Counted from the stretch's first letter, positions 33,717 through 45,297 are shown. The stretch is 64,000 nucleotides of DNA from Dioscorea cayenensis subsp. rotundata (GCF_009730915.1 NC_052489.1:25103916-25167915); one strand, 5' to 3'. The notes: generated by a model from the sequence alone, not told the origin. Program-made: numbers and translations.

Positions 33717-34142
33717 CTACTCAAGCTCAAAGGCAGACACAGGGAAGCTATCAGAGAGACCAGTGCCAGTCTTGAAGGTGATCTTCCCGGAAGAAGGATC
33801 CTCAATGTACATCTCCACAACAGACAGCCAAAGAAGAAGCTCTCTAGTCTTCACTCCGCTGATCTTCATCATCTTTCCCTTCTCAACAAAGGCAGTCACC
33901 TCAGTGGCATAAGACACAACTTGTTTGATCTTCTTGAATGTGTGTTCCTTCTTCTTCTTCTGGACAAGCCAAATGAATCCGCCTGCACGATTGTAACCGA
34001 ACTCTTGAATGCCATCCAATGGAAACAAACCATTCGGAAGACCGAGCTCTCCGAGCACTTCGGCGGCCTTCTTCTTGCAAGCAGCATCACCTTTTACGAT
34101 CTCTGCACCTTCCCGGTGACTCTCAATGGTTTGGGATGCCAT
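33717..34142 (-). CDS. DUF538 protein, array copy 8 (141 aa, right-hand end of array)
   Basis: This is a complete intronless DUF538 gene, the last one on the right. The protein has the MASQTIESHREG N-terminus, Ala20-Ala21 and a private Gly44 (LDGIQEF) where all other copies have Asp inside the conserved PLDDI motif. The 3' flank is like that of the other copies, but the 5' flank diverges from just upstream of the ATG: the leader is different and only islands such as the TATA box and a GTTTAAAC-TTGAC core are recognisable. It probably marks the unduplicated edge of the array, with an older promoter version. Confidence 0.93.
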   Translation of the reverse strand: MASQTIESHREGAEIVKGDAACKKKAAEVLGELGLPNGLFPLDGIQEFGYNRAGGFIWLVQKKKKEHTFKKIKQVVSYATEVTAFVEKGKMMKISGVKTRELLLWLSVVEMYIEDPSSGKITFKTGTGLSDSFPVSAFELE

Positions 34143-34241
34143 TTCTTGTAAACAAGAATAAAGAGGGAGTTTTGGAGTACCTTAAGGTGATGGAGGTGCA
34201 AGGTGCTGGTGGTGTTGAGAGAATGATAGGGTTGAGGGTGT

Positions 34242-34251
34242 GTATATATAG
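34242..34251 (-). promoter_or_regulatory. TATA box of DUF538 copy 8 (divergent promoter)
   Basis: The TATA element is retained about 100 bases upstream of the ATG, but the surrounding leader differs from the other copies. The distal W-box position reads CTGACC rather than TTGACC, so that site is lost; a TTGAC-type core next to GTTTAAAC remains near 34302-34314. Confidence 0.65.
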
Positions 34252-34399
34252 ATGAACGTTGGGAGAGCAAGGGAAGATGAGAGGAAGATAGTGGAGAAGA
34301 GTTTAAACGTTGACTTTGGAGCTTTTGACTTGGCATGTGGGACTCGGACAATGTTGCATTGGTCAGCAAAAGGAGGCTTCAGACAATTTATATCTTTCA

Positions 34400-35600
34400 T
34401 ATGAGAAAAGTCAAGCGGATATAAATGGGTTATTTATTGTCTCTCTATTCACCTTCTTCACGGGATATATGAAAGAGAAATCATATAAAATTTTTCTTAT
34501 TTATTTATTGAAAAAATATATTGCAATTCAAATTCAAAGTTAATGTATGCATAAGATATGCCATGCAAGAGAATTTACAATGGTATACGTGCGATTTCAA
34601 GCTTTTTGTGAAGATATAAATATAAAAAATTTTAGGAGTAAATAACTCAATAAATTTATCAATTTAGTCCAATATCATTAAAGAGAAACTATTGATATTC
34701 AAATTTGAAAATTATTCGCAAGATTAAATTCTACATTATTTTGAGATATCAATCACATTCTCTATGACAATTGCTGAAAACTCTCCATCACAAAATTCTT
34801 GAACAGGAAAAGTGATTCTAAATTGTATTAATTTGGAAATCAAAAGAAAATCTATTAAATGTGTGTAGAAAAAAATGACAGTAAACATTAGAAGTATCAA
34901 GAAGAATATCAGCAACATGCAATGTCCCTTCGCACCAGCTTTCTTCACAACGGTACCCATTCTATTGGGCATAAGTGAAAACTCATCCATGATCCATCAC
35001 TGTGTTTGTTTCAACATTAAAAAGATGGCCTCTGATTTTAGAGACTTGAGTGGCAAACAGATGGCATGACTATTGAAAATAAAACTGAAACAGAATCCAT
35101 TGGTTTTGGTTTTCATTTAGTTGGTGTTTACTGCTAGAAAGCAACAGAAACACAACCCAACAAAGTTGAGCCAGTTTGAGCTGGTTTCCACCTCCATGCT
35201 GACTTCATCCAGAATCTTGTCCTGTTAAATTAAATTATAAAATGGTAAATAGCTAGCATACTTGATAGCAGATCAATTTTGAGAATAGCATGTCACAGTA
35301 GCAACAAACGGTTCATCACAAGCCCTCCCAAATGCTTCATCAGATCATATATTCATGAGGACACTGATGAAGTGTTTCACTACTACTAAAAATCAAATTG
35401 ATTGGCTTTGTTTATCTACAATAGTGTACTACACATTAACAGTTAAACATTGCAAATCTTCATATTTATTAAAATACTGTGGTACCGAAAGCATCAGCAG
35501 CAATGCACTTGGATATTGCCTTGAATATCACATAATATACATACTAACCAATCTTTCTCAGTAGAACAATGGTCACATTTGAGTATATAGGTCACAAGAT
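34400..35600. other. Intergenic region between array and PPR gene
   Basis: This is AT-rich unique sequence between the promoter side of DUF538 copy 8 and the 3' end of the PPR gene. Short open frames here lack any recognisable domain. The right part probably includes the 3' UTR of the PPR gene. I see nothing else. Confidence 0.5.
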
Positions 35601-37685
35601 TCACCAGTAATCCCCACACGAGCAAACACCAAACTTAAAATGATGAAACCTATTACTATCTTTGAGGATAATCTCCCGTTTAGTTATGCTCGAAATGAGC
35701 TTGGCAGCAGAATGGCAATCCCCGCACGTACGAAGATTCATTCTTATTCTGATCAGTACCTCTGGACCAGTATTAATCAGCATGAAAGCAATCGCTAGCT
35801 TCTCACTGTGCACAGACAAGTGTCCCTCCTTATCTTCCTCCTCCACATCATGGAGAGCAGAATCAGTTTCTGCAGCATAGCCCATTTCCTTCATCTTTCC
35901 AAGCAGAAGATTTAGTTTCTTATAAATCTCTTCAGACTGTGGATGAGAAGTATCGCCAATGTGGAAGGTGTAAACCTTGTTCCCTAGTTCAACATTACTA
36001 CAGCCCGGCAATTTCTTGATTCCTTTACTAGTCATGGCTTTTCTAACTGAGCTGACATCCTCCCATCTGCCAGCTCTTGCATAAATGTTAGACAGCAAAA
36101 CATAGTAACCAGATTGCTCTGGAACCAATCTGAACAAATGATCAGCTGCTATTAAGCCAATAGACATATCCGAGTGAACTCTGCATGCTCCAAGCAAAGC
36201 TCCCCAAACCCTCTCATTTGGCTCTAGTGGCATTTGCATGATGAACTCATAAGCTTCTTCAAGCTGGCCACCACGACCCAGAAGGTCTACCATGCAAGCA
36301 AAGTGCTCAATTCTTGGAACCAAATTGTAAGTATCGGTCATAGTGCCAAAGTAGTGCTTTCCTTCATTGAGAAGGCCTGCATAGCTGCACGCAGAAAGAA
36401 GTGAAACAAATGCAATATGATCGGGTTTCAATCCAGAATCAAGCATTTGTTGAAACAAATTTATAGCAGTCTGGCCATAACCATGTACTCCATAAGCTGT
36501 GATGATACAAGTCCAAGACACAACATCTCTTCCCCCTTGCATATTATCGAAGACTTCTCTAGCAGCCGGCAGGCATCCACAATTTGCATACATATCCATC
36601 AAAGCATTTTCCAGAACCATATTCGGTAACAATCTTTTCCTCTTGATACATTCATGAATCTTTCTCCCCAAAGCCAAAGCCGACAATTCTCCACAAGCAG
36701 GAAGAACACTGGCAAATGTGATGGCATCTGGCTCTATGCCTTCTTCCATCTCCATTCGACGGAAAAGCTCCACTGCTTCAGCCGACATTGAATTATTGGC
36801 ATAAATTGCTATCATCGCATTCCACGAAACCAAACCTTTCGCAACCATCTGATCAAACACATTCCTAACAAACACAACATTGCTTGAATCTGTACTCAAA
36901 ACAGCAGGCAAGATGCTGGCCATGGTGCCAGAATCCGGCCGAGGCTCATTGAGCTCCACCATCATTTCCTTCAAAGCCTTCAATGCTTGCTCAAACTGCC
37001 CATTTTGCGCATATCCAGCAATCAAAGCATTCCATGAAACCACATCCCTGTCAGTCATTAAATCAAACACCTGACAAGCATGACCCGATCGCCCACATCG
37101 AGCATACATGGTTATAAGAGCATTCCCGACAAAAAGATTGGTATCAAGACCAAACTTGGAAACAGAAGCATGAATCTGGAGACCACCGCACAAATTCCCA
37201 GAAGCCGAGCAGGCTTTGAGAGCACAAGGAAAGGTATAGTTGTCAGGCTGAACGCCATGCCGAGGGCCCATCTCAGAGAAAAGGCACAGAGCATTGCTAT
37301 AAAGGCCGTTGTTGACGTAGCTGCGGATCATGACGTTGTAAAAGACGATGTTTTTGTGGGGCATTCCGTCGAACACCTTGCGTGCAGGGCTGGTGTGGCC
37401 GCAGGAGGCGTAGGCGCGCATGATTTTGATGGCGATGGATGGGTTGTTGTGGAGATGGCGATCGATGAGGTGAGAGTGGAGGGTTTGGAGTGTTGGAAGG
37501 GTAGATGGGTGGTGGCATTGGTCTAGGGTTTGGAGCAGCAACGCGTCGGAGAGGTGTTCGGGATGAAGAAGGGCAGGAGATCGGAGCAGTTGCACTTGTT
37601 TGTGAGAGGGAAGACGAGTTGGCAAGGCTTTCATCAACCTTAACCAGGCTTTGTTCAATCTTTCATATGGATTATTTGTGTACAT
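35601..37685 (-). CDS. DYW-class pentatricopeptide repeat protein (At3g49142-like)
   Basis: This is an intronless gene for a 694-aa PLS-class PPR protein, probably an organellar RNA-editing factor that binds a specific transcript through its PPR tract. PPR motifs run from about residue 65 to 500 (for example NVMIRSYVNNGLYSNALCLF and NALIAGYAQNGQFEQALKAL). E-type motifs follow, then a DYW deaminase domain. That domain has HSEKLAIAF near residue 626 (zinc and catalytic His-Ser-Glu), CGDC at 654-657, CSC at 688-690 and the terminal DYW. I start at MYTNNPYERL (37685). The frame is open 47 codons further upstream, but that part is Lys-rich then IYIYIY encoded by a TA microsatellite, so it is probably leader. 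The orthologue name is from recall of the family. Mitochondrial or plastid targeting cannot be decided here. Confidence 0.88.
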   Translation of the reverse strand: MYTNNPYERLNKAWLRLMKALPTRLPSHKQVQLLRSPALLHPEHLSDALLLQTLDQCHHPSTLPTLQTLHSHLIDRHLHNNPSIAIKIMRAYASCGHTSPARKVFDGMPHKNIVFYNVMIRSYVNNGLYSNALCLFSEMGPRHGVQPDNYTFPCALKACSASGNLCGGLQIHASVSKFGLDTNLFVGNALITMYARCGRSGHACQVFDLMTDRDVVSWNALIAGYAQNGQFEQALKALKEMMVELNEPRPDSGTMASILPAVLSTDSSNVVFVRNVFDQMVAKGLVSWNAMIAIYANNSMSAEAVELFRRMEMEEGIEPDAITFASVLPACGELSALALGRKIHECIKRKRLLPNMVLENALMDMYANCGCLPAAREVFDNMQGGRDVVSWTCIITAYGVHGYGQTAINLFQQMLDSGLKPDHIAFVSLLSACSYAGLLNEGKHYFGTMTDTYNLVPRIEHFACMVDLLGRGGQLEEAYEFIMQMPLEPNERVWGALLGACRVHSDMSIGLIAADHLFRLVPEQSGYYVLLSNIYARAGRWEDVSSVRKAMTSKGIKKLPGCSNVELGNKVYTFHIGDTSHPQSEEIYKKLNLLLGKMKEMGYAAETDSALHDVEEEDKEGHLSVHSEKLAIAFMLINTGPEVLIRIRMNLRTCGDCHSAAKLISSITKREIILKDSNRFHHFKFGVCSCGDYW

Positions 37686-38373
37686 ATAGATTAGATATAT
37701 ATATATATATATATAAGGATGTGTGAAAAGATGATTGTGAGATGAAAATGATTTTTTAATTTCAAATGGTTTTTTTTCTTTTTTCTTTTTTGGGACAAAG
37801 ATGACGAAATTCTTGAAAATAAACATTTTTTATGTATGTGAGTTACCACTGGACTATTAGTGATTTTTTGAATGTTAATTTATATAACACGCATTTATGT
37901 CAATTGCAAAAGTAAGTATATCTTATAATTTAAAGAAAGTTAAAGTTTTCATATAAAATTTTTGAGATTATGTGTATATATATATTTATTTATTTTAAGT
38001 TTTAACTACAATTAGACATGCATAAAAGATTTTTAAAGGATTTTTGGCTTTTTTTTTTAAGATTATGGTTATAAAAATTGGTGGTAATTTTGTAAATGAG
38101 AAAATCGTTGGAGGTACATGAGAAAAAAAAAATTTAAGTTGCTGTCATTTTATTTATTTTATTTTTTTTTAAATTGCAAACCAACTAATAAAAAAAATTA
38201 CAATTTAACACTGACTTCCCCAATAACGTAAATCAAGCAATTTTGCATTGGCCAGAGCATGCTAGGTTGACATCCCAAGGATATGATTCATTTAAAACTT
38301 CCAGAGTTGTTTGATTGTTAAAAAGGGCGTATGCTTATAATATACTTAAAAATAAGTGGCCTGTAAACTTGAC

Positions 38374-38409
<36 letters not shown>

Positions 38410-38779
38410 TCATCATGGTTCTCACAAATAATATATCAAAGGCAGGCACATAACATAACCCCAGAGCAACAATTAAAAGCATTTTTCCAAAACCTGGTGC
38501 TTTTGCTCTATCCATATTCAGTCATTCTTAACAATCCACATGGCAGCACTAAGGTTTGTATACAAAATCAGTATTATGCTCTTCATAATGTCAAAGAGTG
38601 ACCAGAAACACATTGGAGTTGAGTCAACAGTAAATTCAGGCAAGTCCCATAAATTCGTCGGACTAATAAGATGATTGAGCAGCATTCAGCTGATGGTAGG
38701 AACCATCTTCTATGATTGAACCTCATACGAGAGAGGCGCCCTTGAGCCGTGACGGCACTGGTGAGTTTCACAGCAACAT
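37686..38779. other. Intergenic region upstream of the PPR gene
   Basis: The region holds the PPR leader with a TA microsatellite (about 37690-37713), AT-rich unique sequence, an ATT microsatellite (38376-38409) and the probable 3' UTR of the coiled-coil gene on the right. No gene is recognised. Confidence 0.5.
38376..38409. repeat. ATT microsatellite
   Basis: About 11 ATT units in the intergenic region; unrelated in flanking sequence to those of the array. Confidence 0.85.
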
Positions 38780-39917
38780 TTAATCTTCCTGGGATGTTAT
38801 GGATAGTACCTTGTTTGACTTGTTGTCCTCTTTCTTCTGCAATACAAAGGGAAGAATAATGACCAACCAAAAAGATATGGCAAAATTTAGAACAAATAGT
38901 TTACCATGGATCGGATACAAAGTGAAGTTCATAATCCCACAAACAATCGTTGCTTGCTAATACTTGTAGCCAATTCTTATATTAAACATCATTGTGAGCA
39001 AGCAGTGATTTATGGGTGCATAGAATGAGATTTATATTTATAGTTTAAGAAAAGAAGCATTAGTTGTAGAAGCATTGTCTGTCAAAAGTGAGGACGTGAT
39101 TGCTTCTCTACACTCTACAGGAAGACTCAGAAGTTGTAGTAAGCTCAAGCACAAAGGATGTTGCAATGAGATGATACAGTAATACTAAAATTTGTCTATA
39201 GTGTATACAAGATGGATGTGTTGCAACTCAAACATGACACCTCTCGACATGAGATGGAAGTCATTGCTGGTAAACAGAACTCCAACAGAAATCCAGAAAA
39301 AGCAAAATTATTTGAAGTTTCATAGGATTACATTGTTATACACAATGTTTACAAACCAAATCAGACTTTTCTTTTCTCAGATTTCTTGTAAGCCAACCCT
39401 GTTTTGTTGGAAAATGTAGGTGATGATAGTGATAGTTTATGTGATAGAAATGGATCATGAACCATTCTCTATATAATCTATATAGTGCTTCTAATACTGA
39501 AAGGGACTGTCATGACTGTTAACATTTATTTAACAGTAATATGTTTGGCGCATGGATGACTTATTACCTTTCTAATTAGGCCTTCAGCAGACATGAGCTC
39601 ATACAGTTTGCGCATAAGCATTTCTTCTTCAACCTTCAAATCACAGGGTGTAAAGTCACTAGCAATATAAGTACCAACCATAAATTAAAAAATTTAACTT
39701 ATATAAAATCTGATATAATTCAATGAAAAAGATAACCTGAAGCTTATGCAATTCATGGGACATCACCCGGTATGTTTCCATAAGGGCTTCATTTTGCTTT
39801 TCTAGATGTCTGCTCAAATGGTATTAAACGATTTTAGCATTAGTTGAAACTGAAGTTCTGGTATTGAAAAGATCAGAAGTCTTACTTGAACATCTCAGCT
39901 GAGTTCCTCGGATCCAT
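38780..39917 (-). CDS. Small coiled-coil protein (75 aa, four coding exons)
   Basis: Coding exons, on the minus strand in order, are 39886-39917, 39737-39809, 39568-39633 and 38780-38836. All junctions obey GT-AG and the reading frame is kept across them. The protein starts MDPRNSAEMFKHLEKQNEAL, continues as a Glu/Lys/Leu-rich helix likely to form a coiled coil (residues 8-57, including HELHKLQ and EEEMLMRKLYEL), and ends in a short polar tail, SQED. An upstream leader exon (41003 to about 41140) is joined through an intron of about 1.06 kb (39947-41002). I do not recognise a named family. It lies head-to-head with BUB3, and the two probably share a promoter region. The 3' UTR extends past 38780, where a 95-codon frame is out of phase with the exon. 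Confidence 0.72.
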
Positions 39918-41140
39918 CTCTAGATCTCCGTCCTTGAAGTGGAAACCTGAAATACCTTTTGTCAGGAGAACTGCAATTTTGAATTTACACTGACAATAAT
40001 GAGGAAGAAACCAGATTCATAATCAAGTCATTTGAACATCACAAGCAGACTCTCAAATGCATGGTTGATCATTTGAGTCTCCAATTCATAGTGTTTATTG
40101 TCAACATATTCTAAATTTGCAGGCAACCAACAATGTCTTGACTCTTAACTACAATGAACTTTCAAATATCATCATCCTTATGGTTAATCAGAGCTTTAAC
40201 ACATCAAGCTCATTCTCTAAATGTCCTTCCAATCCTTATAAGCTATTTTGCAGAAGAGGTATGTAGAAACAATTAACAGTGCATGGAACATAGAGCTTTA
40301 CAGATCACCATCTTACAGCAAATTGTTTCAACAAAATATATCATCAACACCTTATGCTCATGCCTAAGATGTCCTTCCAACATTGAAAGGCAACTCGATA
40401 CATGAGATCAGGGCATAGAACCCTAAAATTGTTCCTCATGCTCTAATTGATTCTTTAAAATACTAGAGGCTATTTTACAGCAAGAGGTGCCCAGAAGCAC
40501 ACTTAACAGTGCACTGAACATGATGAGCTTGACATATTACCATTTTAAGCAACTCGAAGACAATGAAAACATCGTCACTGCCATATGTTCCTGCTTTAGA
40601 TGTCCTTCCAACATTTTAAAAAAAAAAACTCTATACATTAGTTCAAGAGAAAGAACCCAAAACATCAAATTTTTAAATAAAATTCTAGAGTTTTGTTTGA
40701 AATTATAAGGCAAAGACCTATCTAAAGAACATAATAAGTTTATCAGCATTAGAAATAAGAAAACAATCATTGATTTAGCAACACAGCTTATAATTCATCA
40801 TGAAAAACTCCACTCCCCACACTACCAGCATTCAAACTAATGGAAATTCTCAACAGATTCTCTTCAAGAGTTTCTCATAAGCAAAAAATTTTCTTTAGGG
40901 CAAGGATCACTAATTTAAACATCATAAATTCACAATAAAAATCAATTAAGAATACATCAATTAAACAAATAAGAAGCACGAAGACAACAAAAGAAAAAAT
41001 ACCTCAAATTTTAGGGTTTCTTCCTTTCTCCTTCCTTCTCCTCCCTCCCTCCCTCACCTCCTCTCCAATTCGATTCAATGATCTTCAAGTTATAGCGAGG
41101 ATTTTGAGGGATTTTTCACGGATTTTCTGATTATTTTGTC

Positions 41141-41400
41141 CTTTTTTTCCCTCCGTTTTTTCCGTTCGCGCTGAACGCCTTCGCTTTCATCGGCTTCTTA
41201 TGCTCCGGTTCACCAAAATTACTTTACAGTCCTTTTCTTGCTCACAATATTTTTTTTATTTCATGATTGAGTCCAAAGTTTTTGAAATCTAGAAAGTTAA
41301 AATTTTCGCATATAAGCCCCTGAGCTTTTTTAATTTAGGTTTTAGTGCCTTTCCTTTATTAAAAAGCTAACATTTTGCTGTAGAGCTTTGAATCCAATTT
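41141..41400. promoter_or_regulatory. Divergent promoter between the coiled-coil gene and BUB3
   Basis: The leader exon of the minus-strand coiled-coil gene ends near 41140, and the BUB3 leader probably starts near 41400, so about 260-400 bases serve both. The sequence is T-rich with CT tracts and has no clear TATA box, as is usual for housekeeping genes. Confidence 0.5.
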
Positions 41401-41526
41401 GAAATTCTCTCCGTCCCCGCTCTCAAATCTCCGTCGCCATTGAAACCCTAAGGTCGATCTCATTCTCTCCAGAGAAAACCTAGTTTTGATTTCATCTCCA
41501 GTGTCTAGTTCCAATTTCTGGCCGCC

Positions 41527-44500
41527 ATGAGCGCTGCTCCGCCGCCGGGGGGCGGGAGGGAGCTCTCAAAGCCTCCATCCGATGGGATCTCCAACCTCCG
41601 GTTCTCTAATCACAGCGATCATCTTCTCGTCTCTTCCTGGGATAAGGTATTTCTCTTCTTTCTCACGCTCACACCGGCCTCTTTCTTGGTCTATCTACAA
41701 ACCCTAATTCCGATTCGAATGGGGTTGTGTGATTCGTTTGATCAGAGTGTGCGGCTGTATGATGCGAGCGCGAATGTTCTGAAGGGAGAGTTCATGCATG
41801 GTGGCCCCGTTCTTGATTGTTGCTTCCACGATGATTCATCGGGGTTCAGTGCCAGCGCTGATCACACAGTCAGGAGGTAGGAGTTCTTTCCGTAAGTGAA
41901 TATTTTAGTTCATTCTATAGTTCTTTCTGCTGCTTCGAAGCTTCAAAGCATCAATATTGTTTGATTTGAGGTGGTTTGATGAATACCTGAGGGTGTTGTA
42001 AGACTTACTAGATTAATTGCTCTAGATCCAAAACAAAACCTGTATATGCAGCATTGGTGATGTTATACCATACACAAACCTAAACAACATGTTGGGGCAT
42101 TCAACTAGGGAACCTACATAAGCAAGAATCAAACTTCATATTTCTCTGTTAATTATGCTAGTATCTCTTCTGGCAAAATGTTTATTACTTCTTGCCATTG
42201 TTAAAGCAATCATGGTGGCTAGAGATGGATGTGAAATAGCAAAAGCCATGGTTTGTTATGGCCTAATATGAAGTTGACAATACTGATCATAGTGGAAGCA
42301 TAAAGTGCAAAATGAATTTTGTAAGAACTTGAATGGATGGAAAAAAAATGGTTCACAAAATGAACTATGGAGATAATACTAACAGCAAATGGTCATTGAA
42401 TACATCTATCGAGCATAATTAAAAGTTTTTGAGTTTATGGGGGAAAAAAATACTACGGTAAGTTTCTCTTCTTGCCTTTCTAATAGTTAAAGCAGTAATT
42501 GATTATTTTATGCTATGATTTCCTTAAGCAAGAAATATGACAATCCCGGACCTGTATTCTGGGTTTTCAACTACTATTGGCATCTCTCTTTGCATGGACT
42601 TCTTCCACCAAAAATTCATGATAAGTATGTAACATGGTACCTCTTTGTTATTCATCTATGTAACATTTGCTTGATATTGTAAGTAAACGAAATAATAAAT
42701 CTTTCTTTGATATCCTAATTTTCTCTACCTCAAGAGGTACTGAAGGATGCTACTTTTTTAATCGTTTTACTTCAGGTATGTTTTTAGTTCTGGGAAGGAG
42801 GATATTTTGGGTCGACATGATGCTCCTGTTCGTTGCATTGAGTACTCATATGCAGCAGGTTTGTTATTGTTCTCATATTTGGTTTTACTTGCTTATGTGT
42901 TGGTTACATTGATGTCTGTTTTCTTGAATTTATTATTTCTGAGTTTCTCTTAGCTTTTAATCATTGTGCTGTTCTTCCTTCCTTGCTTACAGTAATTATT
43001 ATGGAGAATGATAAAAATATGAATGCGACAAAATGATGCAATTCTTTTCTTTTTTCTTTTTCTCAGAAATATGATTTTATGGTATGTGTGGAATGTGATT
43101 ATGTTGATTGGATTATTTTCAAACTTGTATGATATGGAAGTATGAAATTAGACACTGTACCACCCCACCATGGAAGGTACTATAGTGAATACGATGAGAA
43201 AGGCAAAATAAATTTTTTGTTTTGTTGGCATGGCTTGCACGATATTCGTATCCATAGTGGTTACAGCATCCATTCAGAATGTTATGTTTAGTTCAAAAAT
43301 TCAATAATTAAATGGCATTGTAGCAAGGGACAAAATTGTTAGTCATTCTGTGGATAAATCATGCAAAGTGCTTCGGGGAATGGACATAATATGGAAAGGC
43401 AAGGCATGTGTTCAAACTTTCATTTGTTCCATCATTTGCACATCTGATAAGAGTTTGCTTAGATAGGAAGGCAAGATGATTAAACAGCTGGATTTTTTAT
43501 AAATTTATGATGTTTGCTTTCTCTGTGTCATTTTAGGTCAAGTGATCACAGGAAGTTGGGACAAGACATTGAAGTGTTGGGATCCTAGAGGTGCTGGTGG
43601 GAAAGAGCGTGCCCTTGTTGGGACATATCCACAACCGGAACGTGTGTACTCTCTTTCTCTAGTTGGCCACAGATTGGTAGTTGCAACTGCAGGAAGGCAT
43701 GTGAATGTGTATGATTTGCGCAATATGTCTCAACCAGAACAACGGAGGGAGTCTTCCTTAAAATATCAAACTAGATGTGTGCGTTGTTATCCCAATGGAA
43801 CAGGTAAACATTCATAGGATTATTGAGTTTCTTGATCTCATCTGTGTTTAGTTTTTAATGGTTTATTTTATAGATGACTTATTCTGATATATGCATATAT
43901 TTTCTTTTTGATGACTTGTTTTTTTTGACGAGGTGGTAGAGTTCTTTATTCATATTAGTATGAGAAGAAAAAAAAAACATTTGTGGCGGGTTATGCATTT
44001 AGTTCTCTTTCTTCTATAAAGATATAGTGTCTTGACAAGAATATCCTGCTCCAAGACAATCATTTTGATACTCAATATGTTACTTACTGTAGGTTATGCT
44101 CTTAGTTCTGTCGAAGGCCGTGTTGCTATGGAGTTCTTTGATTTATCTGAGGCCAGCCAAGCTAAAAAGTATGTTCTCTTTTTTGCTTAACCTCTGTAAC
44201 TGTGGAGCATGCCAGCATATCAAAATGGAAGACAGTGGTAAAATTATGTTTTAAATTACAGTGTCAGTATTGCCACTGGTCTAGGATATACATTTTCATC
44301 CTTTTTTTTTTTTTTAATTTTCTTTGATGAGGTCTTACATTAGATGATTCTTTCTCTATTGTAATCTTCCAATATCTGGTATTTAGGCCTCTGATTGCAT
44401 TTGGGTACATTTGGTCAGGCTCTTAGAACAACTTCAGAAGCAAAATTGATGATGTACAATCCCATCTCATTTTTATCAATTACGTGCTATTGCTATCTAA

Positions 44501-45297
44501 TTCTTCAAACAGCTAAGCAGAACATCATGGGTGTCTGTAGGCATCACTTCCCACATGAGCATCTTGTATTCTTTGTGTGTCTATTTCTCATGCAGAATCA
44601 CAAACTTGATGTGTGTATAACTCAATGTTTTATTCAGGTATGCATTCAAGTGCCACCGAAAATCAGAAGCTGGCAGAGACACTGTTTATCCTGTGAATGC
44701 TATTGCATTTCATCCCATGTAAGATTTTTCTGATCTCTGTTCTTTGGAAGTCTCAATTCATCATGCTCTATATGTTTCTGCATCAATTTTAGCAGTGAAC
44801 TTTGGTTATGGTGGTTATGGCAGTTATGGAACATTTGCCACTGGAGGCTGCGATGGGTATGTAAATGTGTGGGATGGAAGCAACAAGAAAAGATTATATC
44901 AGGTAAAATGTATATCGACCATGTTTGAAACATGATGAAGTTACAGTGTTATTGACTGTGGCTTTTCTGTTGCAGTATTCCAAGTACCCGTCTAGCATTG
45001 CAGCGTTGTCCTTCAGCAGAGATGGTCGTTTGCTCGCTGTTGCGTCCAGCTATACATTTGAGGAGGGGGAGATACCGTAAGTCTGAATTTAAAATAGAAT
45101 AGTATGCGGACAAAAAATTAATGGAGATTTATTTAAAATTGTTCCCTTCTTTCATAACATACCACCTGATCTGATTATTGGTTTCCATTGATTACCCTTG
45201 TCATTGCAGCCATGAACCTGATGCCATCTTTGTCCGCAACATAAACGAAGTCGAAGTTAAGCCAAAGCCTAAAGCATTGCCGGCACCTCCCTCATAG
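41527..45297 (+). CDS. BUB3: Mitotic checkpoint protein BUB3 (WD40)
   Basis: Nine exons: 41527-41646, 41746-41876, 42776-42858, 43537-43803, 44093-44168, 44638-44718, 44824-44902, 44976-45076 and 45210-45297. They join in frame to 341 codons, the normal BUB3 length. BUB3 is a WD40 propeller that recruits BUB1 and BUBR1 to unattached kinetochores and delays anaphase. The product matches plant BUB3 along its whole length: [80 protein letters not shown] and YTFEEGE. The start is the first ATG after the leader and gives the usual RELS-PPSDGI N-terminus. All introns are GT-AG; the longest is about 0.9 kb. Confidence 0.96.

Noticed and set aside
38583-38870. 95-aa minus-strand frame as a stand-alone gene
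   Set aside because: It overlaps the last exon of the coiled-coil gene in another phase; splicing in the correct phase gives an earlier stop.
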